A DNA stretch of 64,000 nt. Origin: Pyrinomonadaceae bacterium. Lineage in GTDB: Bacteria; Acidobacteriota; Blastocatellia; Pyrinomonadales; Pyrinomonadaceae. The notes beneath the pieces were generated by a model. It had not been told where the DNA came from and searched no databases. It saw only the letters and a program-made list of their open reading frames with translations. The translations under genes were made by a program, and so were the position numbers. The stretch covers positions 1-64,000 of the forward strand of contig DASUNM010000023.1 in NCBI GenBank assembly GCA_036277115.1, read 5' to 3'. Below, piece by piece: positions 51,621 through 59,236 of the stretch. Each line of letters begins with the position of its first letter. Positions within the stretch are counted from its first letter, which is position 1.

Positions 51621-54245
51621 TCAGGCGACCTGGAATGCAATCACCAGGGGCTGCGATCCTCTTTGCTCGAACCAGCAAACGTGTTGGTCGACGAGATCAA
51701 GTTTAAGCGAGTATTGGCCGCGGCGGTGTGGAGCAATGCGCTTGAAGTTAAGCGTGAGACTCTCTCCGGGTGCGACTGCGTGCGGCAACACCGGTTCTCC
51801 GTGAACTTCGCTCACCAGAGTACCAGCCTCATCTGTGATTAGCGTGGCCGGCATCACAATCCCGGTGCGCGGGTCGGCGCCCGCCAGCCACAACGTGTCG
51901 CCGGTGTTCTGTATCGTAACCGTAAGCTCAAACTCCTCACCCGCTGACAAGCCGGCGATCGAGCTGGTTGTCGTGATGCGCGCCTGCAAATCGTTCGGAC
52001 TGCGGCTGTCGGGGACGGTTGCCGCATGCGCGCCATCCGCGACTTTTTTACAAGCAATGTAATGAAAATTCGTATCGACACTACGTAGCGACAGTTGTTG
52101 CTGATGGTTCAATTCGTCGCGTGGAAACAGGCCGTTCACGCTGACGTAATCACCGGTGATCGCAAAACCGTTTTCTTCCAGGAGCTGCCGCAGGTACGGA
52201 TAATCAAAGGGAGCTTCGAGCGTGCCAAACTCGCGCATCACGTCGTGTAATTCGTTCTCGCTCGCAGACCCTGTATGCGGGCGGTCACCCTCGAGAATGA
52301 AGAGCAGTCCGCCAATGCCCATCATCTTGGCGGCATGGCGGATCACCGCCGCGTCGTCTTCGAAATGATGGAGCGAGTCATAACAAATCACGGCATCGAA
52401 CTTTTCCGGGAGCGGCGCCAGCTCAACGTCATGCACTTCGAAGGTGCAACGCAAGGGCGTTTCATGATCAGCGCCATACGGAACACGAGCAACACGTTCG
52501 CGCGACATCTCGATAAGGTCGGGGCTTATGTCGATTCCCTTCACCACATAACCCAGACGTGCAAAATATTCGCTCAGCCATCCCGATCCACACCCAAGGT
52601 CCAGAATGCGACTACCGGGAGGCAGCGCGAGCGTCACAGCGATGTTGGCAAAGTCGCAGAAGTGGCGATGCGTGTCTTCGTCCATGGCGAAGTTCTTGTA
52701 CTTCGCAGGTTTGTTAGCCAGATTGTAAAAAGGCTTCGTGCGGAGGTGATGACGCCGCTCATCACTGATCCTGCTTAAGTACTCGCGGGCGCCACGTTTG
52801 TAATCGATGCCCTCAATTTTTCCACCGCGGCCAGGTGCTGGATCTACGGGATCATTGCCGTGGCCGTTTTGAGTTATGGGGGTTTCAGACGTTATTTGCC
52901 CGGGACGAAGAGAAGTATCTATCACCGAGCTGGCAGACGCGGGCGGAGCGAGCAATGCAACCTCCGCCGCCATCGATCGCAAGAGCTGATCATCTGAGGC
53001 GCGCATACCAACGGTCGCTAATTCATTCGCGACGTCGTCCACCAACCGCCGTCTGGAACGGCTGGCTATTACGCGGTGAAGGAACTCGATGTACTTCGTG
53101 GCGCTATCTTCAATCCGGTGCTCGGCCAGAACATGGGCGCGCGCGTTTCGGCCTATTTGGGCACGAAGCGGCTCGTCCTCGATCAGCTTTCGCAGATACG
53201 CCTCGATCAGCGCATCGGTTGCGTTCTCATGCTCAACCTTGACGACGGCGTCGTTCGGAAATTCCGAGAAGGCGCCGATATCTGAAACGATGGCCGCCAC
53301 ACCCGCAGCCATAATGCGGCACAGGCTTCCTGATGTCGCGCCCACTGAACGCTCGCGCAAACAGATCGCGATGTCCGTCCGCGCAATCCATTGCTGAAAC
53401 TCTTCGAGCGAAACGTGTCCGGTCACCGAAACCCGATCACTTAGGCCGTAACGCGCGATTATCTGTGGCAGCTCAGGGAAGTTGCTATCCGATCCGACCA
53501 GCGTGTATCGAAAATCGTAAACGCTTTTTAGTTTGGCCAGTATTCGTAAGGCCCGTTCTATGCCCTTGTCCGGCGTAATCAGTCCAAAGGAAGCGATTTG
53601 CACTGGACCAGTCGCGGAACGATCGAGGCGCGGCGCCGCCGCGGCGGCTTCGCGGGTGATGTGATGGTTGATTCGGGCGCAGGGGACGCCGGGCGCGAGC
53701 TCCGCGAAACGTTCTGCCTGCCAGGCCGAATGAACGATGATTCCTTCGGCGGATTGGGCAATGCTGCCGTTGAGCGGAAACTCGAGTGGCTTGTTTGCGA
53801 TGGCCGGCGTCGCGCCTCGCGAAAGAAGTTCAGCGGCTTCGTCGCGCGCTTTCCAGCCGTAGCAACGTTCCACCTCGTTCAGATACACCCGCAAGTCGTT
53901 GCGGTCTCGCGCCAGACCAAGAAAAAAGTCCTGCAAAGCGAAATCGTGAAAGACCACCACGCCCGGACGAGTTTGCATCGCCTCCAACATGCCTGCGTGA
54001 TAACGATGATCGTTGCCCATGTGATAGATGACAATATCGAAATCAGCAAGCTTCCCCAGGTGTGAACGTTTCCGGCGATAATCAAACACTTCGAAACGCG
54101 AAGTCAGCTCGCGATTCATCGGTTGAAAGCCATCGACAAACAGAGTGACCTCAGCGTCCGCTGCCAGCAGCGGAAGCAGCTCTTCGCTGTAGTCTGAAAT
54201 TCCGGATCGCTGTGGCGTGAGCGGACTGAAGTAGGCGAGACGCAT
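51621..54245 (-). CDS. GT4-methyltransferase-Ig three-domain fusion
   Basis: 874 residues from the ATG at 54245. Residues 1 to about 400: GT4 glycosyltransferase (MRLAYFSPLTPQRSGISDYS, FGLITPDKGIERALRILAKL, VGATSGSLCRIMAAGVAAIV). About 400-480: variable linker. About 485-755: SAM methyltransferase (RILDLGCGSGWLSEYFARLG, AVICYDSLHHFEDDAAVI). From about 765: Ig-like beta-sandwich (TIQNTGDTLWLAGA, RRGQYSLKLDLVDQHVCWF). No membrane segment. One chain could add a sugar and methylate the product. Preceded by a 7-bp inverted array. Confidence 0.9.
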   Translation of the reverse strand: MRLAYFSPLTPQRSGISDYSEELLPLLAADAEVTLFVDGFQPMNRELTSRFEVFDYRRKRSHLGKLADFDIVIYHMGNDHRYHAGMLEAMQTRPGVVVFHDFALQDFFLGLARDRNDLRVYLNEVERCYGWKARDEAAELLSRGATPAIANKPLEFPLNGSIAQSAEGIIVHSAWQAERFAELAPGVPCARINHHITREAAAAAPRLDRSATGPVQIASFGLITPDKGIERALRILAKLKSVYDFRYTLVGSDSNFPELPQIIARYGLSDRVSVTGHVSLEEFQQWIARTDIAICLRERSVGATSGSLCRIMAAGVAAIVSDIGAFSEFPNDAVVKVEHENATDALIEAYLRKLIEDEPLRAQIGRNARAHVLAEHRIEDSATKYIEFLHRVIASRSRRRLVDDVANELATVGMRASDDQLLRSMAAEVALLAPPASASSVIDTSLRPGQITSETPITQNGHGNDPVDPAPGRGGKIEGIDYKRGAREYLSRISDERRHHLRTKPFYNLANKPAKYKNFAMDEDTHRHFCDFANIAVTLALPPGSRILDLGCGSGWLSEYFARLGYVVKGIDISPDLIEMSRERVARVPYGADHETPLRCTFEVHDVELAPLPEKFDAVICYDSLHHFEDDAAVIRHAAKMMGIGGLLFILEGDRPHTGSASENELHDVMREFGTLEAPFDYPYLRQLLEENGFAITGDYVSVNGLFPRDELNHQQQLSLRSVDTNFHYIACKKVADGAHAATVPDSRSPNDLQARITTTSSIAGLSAGEEFELTVTIQNTGDTLWLAGADPRTGIVMPATLITDEAGTLVSEVHGEPVLPHAVAPGESLTLNFKRIAPHRRGQYSLKLDLVDQHVCWFEQRGSQPLVIAFQVA

Positions 54246-54250
54246 GGAAA

Positions 54251-54373
54251 GTGTCAATTGTCAGTTGTCAGTCGTCAGTGATCAGTAGTCAGTTGTCAGT
54301 TGTTCAGTTCTTCAGTTGTTTAGTCGTTATGCCGCGATCAACTCCAAACTACTGACAACTGACTACTGACTAT
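54251..54373. repeat. Inverted heptad array upstream of the fusion gene
   Basis: A run of about 11 units of type TNGTCAG (54251-54328) faces complementary units (CTGACNA type) at 54340-54373. It fills the 132-bp gap between the lipoprotein stop and the fusion-gene start on the minus strand and has the same unit as the array before rel. Confidence 0.8.
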
Positions 54374-54377
54374 CTCA

Positions 54378-54914
54378 TTATCGAACCACCGACAAATTTG
54401 TTCTGGCCGTCGGTGATCCTTTATCGCTGAACCACGTGACGCCTTCCTGGACGACGTCGATCTCCAGGATGTAATCGCCCGGATCTTTCGGAGCGGTAAT
54501 CGACAAAGGCACTTCCTCTTCCTCGCCCGGCTTCAAATCCTTCGCTATTCCGTAGCGTCCGTCCATGTCGGTCAGCTTCGAGCCGTCAGCTTTCAGCCAA
54601 CGATTACCTGCCGCAACGTAGAATTTGTTGTCCGGCCGCGTGTTAACGGGCGCTCCGCGGGCCCACCACTGAACGGTGCTGGCGTTTTTGATCCTCACTT
54701 GCACCACTATTTTCTCGCCGGCGCGCAGTTTGGTTGGCGGACTAACGAAAGTGATTTGCGCCTTGTAGGCTTCGTTCGGCAACTCGGCCGGCGTTGTAGG
54801 AAGTGATGCGCGCTTTTCCGGGTTCACGGTGGTCGCCGGTCGACTGCCCGAACACGCCGATGTGCCGATGGCGGCGCCGAGCACGACTATTAAGACAAAT
54901 TTTGAGGTCGTCAT
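54378..54914 (-). CDS. Ig-like lipoprotein
   Basis: 178 residues with GAGG upstream. Hydrophobic start and a lipobox-like end (GTSA-C21) suggest a lipid-anchored protein. After a Pro/Ser-rich spacer the rest is the Ig-like beta-sandwich (RIKNASTVQWWARG, VAAGNRWLKADGSKLTDMDG, PGDYILEIDVVQEGVTWF), nearly the same as the tail of the membrane protein encoded just upstream. A free-standing copy of the module. Confidence 0.82.
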   Translation of the reverse strand: MTTSKFVLIVVLGAAIGTSACSGSRPATTVNPEKRASLPTTPAELPNEAYKAQITFVSPPTKLRAGEKIVVQVRIKNASTVQWWARGAPVNTRPDNKFYVAAGNRWLKADGSKLTDMDGRYGIAKDLKPGEEEEVPLSITAPKDPGDYILEIDVVQEGVTWFSDKGSPTARTNLSVVR

Positions 54915-54942
54915 GAAGTGGTCCTCTTGCTTAGTTCATTGA

Positions 54943-57189
54943 TCAGTTGACTGTAACCTTTGCACGAAACGTGGTGGATCCGCGATCGCTGAACCACGCC
55001 ACGCCTTCCTGAATAACGTCCAACTCTAAAACATATTCACCCGGCGTCGCGGGAGCCGTAATTGTGAGTCGCAACGTTGCGCTCGTTGCCGGCGGCAAAT
55101 CGTCAGCCAAAGCCACACGGCCATCCACGTCCGTGACTTTTTGTCCGTCTTCCGTGAACCAGCGATTCCCGACGGTTATTTGATACTGCCACGTCGGCTG
55201 CTGTCCAGGCCAACGAATGTTGCTCGCATTTTCCAGGCTTACCTCCAGAACGTATTTCGTTCCGGCTTGCAAAGTCAAAGGCACCTGCGGAACTCGAATT
55301 CTCGCGTTGAAAGCGCTGTCCGCCAGCGGCAAGCCTCTTGGCGCAGAGTCACCTGCGTTCGAGGTTTCGCGCGAAGCGGGAATAACTTCGACGAGCAACA
55401 TGTCGAATGTCGTCCGGCGCGAAAAGTACGGAATTGAAAATGGCCGCACCGAGCCGGTCGCCAAACCACGCTTTGCCAAGACTTCGCGCGCGCTTTGAAG
55501 ATGCGCGGCTTCAGTCAACGTAAACAGGCGTTTGCCTTGTGCGGCGGAGATAGTCTGATCAAACTTTTCGCGACCGCTTCTTGTTACAAAGTATTCCTGT
55601 GTTCGAGCGCCTAACGTGGGAATGTCTGGCTTCAGCAGGGCCATAAATGCCGTGGTCTTGTAGGTGGTCTCGATCCAACCGTCCACGTCATTAAGCGCGA
55701 ATTGATCATCGGCCGAAAGATAGGTGCGGAGGTCTCTGTCACGCAGCAGTTCACGCGTTTCGGTCACCGTGTCTCGTATCGATCGAGCGGTCAGGGGCGC
55801 GCGCATGCTCCACTCATACTGATTACCATAGGCGAAGGCGAGCCCAACCTGCGCCAGCAAGAGCGCGCAAACCGCGCCGGCTGTCAGCCATCGCAACGGC
55901 CTGGCAGATTTTGCCAACGCCATCCACAGGTCGTGAACCAACCGCACGATAATGATCCCGGTGGTGATTTCGACAAAGATCGCATAACGGCTGTAGCCGC
56001 TGGCCGCGCTCCAAAGCAAAGCGCCCAACAGAGTAATAAAGCACAAGGCGCGAACCGCCCCATCTTTCCTTGCGACTACCAGACAGATCAATGCAGCGAT
56101 CACGCCCAGGGACATGCGCCCGCTATAGACCGGAAGCTCACAGAATCGCTCAGGCTTGAAGAAAACGACTATCGGCCACGATAAAGTCTCAAGCAGTCCT
56201 TGCGGACCCCAGCGCGGGTCAAACACGTTCGTGTTGGGCCAATAAGGCGATTTGAAGATGGCGTTGTAGAACGGGAAAAACGCGTTCCCTGTCAGGCGGT
56301 ACACCAAAACCGAAAATGGGACCAACGGCGCCAGAAAAACCGCACCGAAAACGGCGAGGACTTTAGCGACCGTTGTCACGGTCAGGCCTCGATACGCCGC
56401 GGCGATGTTAATGGCAAAAACGAGCGCGATGGGGATGGCGAAGACGAGGTTCGCCAGTTTGAAGGTGACGCTAATTCCGAGGAACAGAGAGATCACCAAA
56501 CTGCGGCGAACGAGCCACGCTGGTTCCACCCGCTGCAAAGCTTGCCTGGTTGCTTCCAGCAACAGTGGCAGCGCCAGCAGATCGATCATGTAGTTGTTTA
56601 GCTGGAAAAAGATCTGCTCGGTGCAAACAATCAACAGAATTGCGACGGCTCGCCACCACCGGCCGCGAACGAATTGAAGCAGCATCCGATCGAGAATAAT
56701 TCCCAGCCACACAACCGCCGCCAGATTTGAGATCGTCCCCAGCCGATAACCCAGCAAGTAGCGGTAGAAACCCGTAAGCAGATCAGGCGCCGGATTGAAG
56801 AACGCCGGCGTCGGAAAAAAGTCTGAAGGCTCCACCAGCGGTCCGCGCAACGCGTGCTCGGTTTGGAAAATGTGATAGTTCAGAACGTCGAAAGAAATAT
56901 CCGGATAGAGCGCGCGCAGAAGATAGATGCTCACCAGCGGCACAAAGACCACGATCCAAAATGCTCGCGAAGGCGATTCGTCATCCGGCGATTTGATTAA
57001 GACGTACGCGCACCAGACCGCCAGAGCCGCGACGGCGGCAAGCGTCCATCCAATGTAACGATTGGGAAGTCCGCAGAAAAATTGCCAGGTGACTACGAGC
57101 AAATACGGCGCGAAGATCACATCTTCGAGTTTCAGTTGCCGAAGAAACCGTTTGCCCAGAGATTTGGTGAAGGGTGAGTCGCTGATCAT
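54943..57189 (-). CDS. GT-C-like membrane protein with C-terminal Ig-like domain
   Basis: 748 residues. About a dozen membrane helices; first large loop ALYPDISFDVLNYHIFQTEH with acidic residues in the GT-C position. The soluble C-terminal part carries the Ig-like domain (SLENASNIRWPGQQ, VGNRWFTEDGQKVTDVDG, ATPGEYVLELDVIQEGVAWF). Its ATG overlaps the stop of the GT2 gene as ATGA, so it is coupled to that sugar-lipid synthase. Confidence 0.87.
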   Translation of the reverse strand: MISDSPFTKSLGKRFLRQLKLEDVIFAPYLLVVTWQFFCGLPNRYIGWTLAAVAALAVWCAYVLIKSPDDESPSRAFWIVVFVPLVSIYLLRALYPDISFDVLNYHIFQTEHALRGPLVEPSDFFPTPAFFNPAPDLLTGFYRYLLGYRLGTISNLAAVVWLGIILDRMLLQFVRGRWWRAVAILLIVCTEQIFFQLNNYMIDLLALPLLLEATRQALQRVEPAWLVRRSLVISLFLGISVTFKLANLVFAIPIALVFAINIAAAYRGLTVTTVAKVLAVFGAVFLAPLVPFSVLVYRLTGNAFFPFYNAIFKSPYWPNTNVFDPRWGPQGLLETLSWPIVVFFKPERFCELPVYSGRMSLGVIAALICLVVARKDGAVRALCFITLLGALLWSAASGYSRYAIFVEITTGIIIVRLVHDLWMALAKSARPLRWLTAGAVCALLLAQVGLAFAYGNQYEWSMRAPLTARSIRDTVTETRELLRDRDLRTYLSADDQFALNDVDGWIETTYKTTAFMALLKPDIPTLGARTQEYFVTRSGREKFDQTISAAQGKRLFTLTEAAHLQSAREVLAKRGLATGSVRPFSIPYFSRRTTFDMLLVEVIPASRETSNAGDSAPRGLPLADSAFNARIRVPQVPLTLQAGTKYVLEVSLENASNIRWPGQQPTWQYQITVGNRWFTEDGQKVTDVDGRVALADDLPPATSATLRLTITAPATPGEYVLELDVIQEGVAWFSDRGSTTFRAKVTVN

Positions 57190-58124
57190 TTGGACTGGCG
57201 GACAGCGTCACGAACTTCGTCGATCATTACCTGCACCTGATATTCGAATTCCTGCGAACGCCGCGCAATTGAATGCAAGATCAGGCCAACTGCCAGCAGC
57301 AGCAGACCGCACAGCACTAATCCAACAGACAATACTGCCAGCAGCGGTCGTTGCGTTGACTGGCGTTGGAGGATCTCAAAAAGCACGACTAAACCGGGAA
57401 TGATCCCAAGCACCAGTAAAAAAACCGCCGGCAGGCCAAAAAATGTGAGCGGCTTATAGTCGCGGAACAGCGCCAGAATCGTGTTAATGATCAGGAAGCC
57501 GTCGCGAAAGAACTTAATTTTTGAATGACTGCCCTCAGGCCGCGCCGTCAAAGGCGTGGGAATCTCGACAATGCGAAAGCCCCGGGCGATGGCTTTGATG
57601 GTGAGTTCGGTTTCTATTTCAAATCCACCGCCAAAGACTGGTAGTGACTTCACGAACTTGCGATTAAAAGCGCGATAGCCCGAAAGGATATCGGTGAGCT
57701 TTACGCGAAAAATCGAGTTCAGAATAGCAAGGACCAGCCGGTTGGCCCAACGATTCAATTGCTTGAATTCACTTTTCGTTTGCGCGTGCAGCCGCGAGCC
57801 TACGACCATATCGGCCTCGTCATGCAAAATCGGCTCGATCAGACGTCGCACTTCGCTCGCGGGGTAAGTGCCATCGCCATCGACCATTACAAAAACGTCA
57901 GTCTTAATGCGCCGAAACATTGACTGAACCACGAAACCTTTGCCGCGCCGCGGCTCGCGATACACAATCGCGCCGGCTGCACGCGCGAGTTCAGCGGTCC
58001 CATCGGTTGACGCATTGTCAAAGACAAAAATTTCCGCCTCGGGCAATTGTTGCCTGAAACTGGTGACGACATCAGCAATGGTTTTCTCTTCGTTGTAACA
58101 GGGAATGAGAATCGCGATGTTCAT
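57186..58124 (-). CDS. GT2 glycosyltransferase with two C-terminal helices
   Basis: 312 residues. LIPCYNEEKTIADVV, FVFDNASTDGTAELA, FVMVDGDGTYPASEVRRLI and ILSGYRAFNRKFVKSLPVF are typical of polyprenyl-phosphate sugar transferases (DPM1/GtrB-like). Two membrane helices (LTFFGLPAVFLLVLGIIPGL, VLCGLLLLAVGLILHSIA) anchor it. Likely donor-maker for the GT-C protein it overlaps. Confidence 0.92.
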   Translation of the reverse strand: MNIAILIPCYNEEKTIADVVTSFRQQLPEAEIFVFDNASTDGTAELARAAGAIVYREPRRGKGFVVQSMFRRIKTDVFVMVDGDGTYPASEVRRLIEPILHDEADMVVGSRLHAQTKSEFKQLNRWANRLVLAILNSIFRVKLTDILSGYRAFNRKFVKSLPVFGGGFEIETELTIKAIARGFRIVEIPTPLTARPEGSHSKIKFFRDGFLIINTILALFRDYKPLTFFGLPAVFLLVLGIIPGLVVLFEILQRQSTQRPLLAVLSVGLVLCGLLLLAVGLILHSIARRSQEFEYQVQVMIDEVRDAVRQSK

Positions 58125-58236
58125 TGATTCGTATTGATCGGCCCCTTATTCTTCAGGCGCACATGTAGCGGAACAGGCAGGACTGACGCGCACATGCCGG
58201 GTTAGCTGCGTGCCGGGACGACCCGTTCGGAAGAAA

Positions 58237-59067
58237 TTAACGGCTATTCGTAGCCTGAGAGACCATCAGATCAGGGATTGCCTTGGCACTCGCCACTTCA
58301 CCAGGACTGGACGAGAGTTTCTTCCCACCTGCTGCAAATATTCGAAATGATCCTAAGCCCATCCTTTCCAAACGGAACTTAATTGAGGTGACCAGAACCC
58401 CCAACCCGTAGGTGACGCTGCGCGTGAAATTTATAGAAGAGGCTTCCTCGAAGTATCTCGTCGGGCACGAAATCTCACCAATTCTGAACCGGAAGTAAAT
58501 AACCTGGGCCAGCACTTCGTTATCAAACAGAAAATCGTTCGTGTTTTCTTCCAGTGGTAATGACTCCAAAACCTGGCGCGAGAAGGCCCGGTAGCCAGTG
58601 TGGTACTCCGACAGCTTTTGTCCGATCAGCAGATTCTGAAAGGCAGTCAAAAAGCGGTTCGCGACATACTTGTAAACGGGCATGCCCCCTTCAAGCGCGC
58701 CGTTACCTAAAATACGTGAAGCCAGCACCACGTCGTACTCACCGAAAGCGATCATTCCCACGAGCGGCGTTACGAGTTTTGGCGAATACTGGTAATCAGG
58801 GTGGACCATAACCACGATATCGGCGCCCCGCGCCAGGGCCTCGCGATAACACGTCTTCTGATTTTTTCCGTAACCCAGATTCTTCTCATGCACAAAAGTT
58901 GTCAGGCCGAGAAGCCGCGATAATTCAACCGTCGTATCCTGACTGGCATCATCGACCAACAGAACTTCATCGACGAGATCAAACGGGAGGTCGTGATAAG
59001 TCCTTTCCAGTGTCCGCGCGGCATTAAAAGCGGGCATCACGATAATGATTTTTTTCCCGTTGAGCAT
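58237..59067 (-). CDS. GT2 glycosyltransferase
   Basis: 276 residues. [54 protein letters not shown] and the metal-site variant [14 protein letters not shown] (HPD rather than DxD) followed by [20 protein letters not shown]. The Q-K-T-x-Y segment is seen in GT2 enzymes that act on lipid-linked glycans. No membrane helices. Separate transcript from the operon downstream (112-bp gap). Confidence 0.9.
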   Translation of the reverse strand: MLNGKKIIIVMPAFNAARTLERTYHDLPFDLVDEVLLVDDASQDTTVELSRLLGLTTFVHEKNLGYGKNQKTCYREALARGADIVVMVHPDYQYSPKLVTPLVGMIAFGEYDVVLASRILGNGALEGGMPVYKYVANRFLTAFQNLLIGQKLSEYHTGYRAFSRQVLESLPLEENTNDFLFDNEVLAQVIYFRFRIGEISCPTRYFEEASSINFTRSVTYGLGVLVTSIKFRLERMGLGSFRIFAAGGKKLSSSPGEVASAKAIPDLMVSQATNSR

Positions 59068-59236
59068 AGGCTTGCGTTTCTAAAACGTTAAGGTGGTGCG
59101 AATGATCAAACGATCAAAGTCGGGCGCCCTAACCTGAGTGAGATTCATCCCTAATTGATTTGACATCCAGTCATGCCGATCAACACAATGCCTGACTTAA
59201 CCTTAATCAAGGAAAGCAAATAACAGCCTGGCCAAA

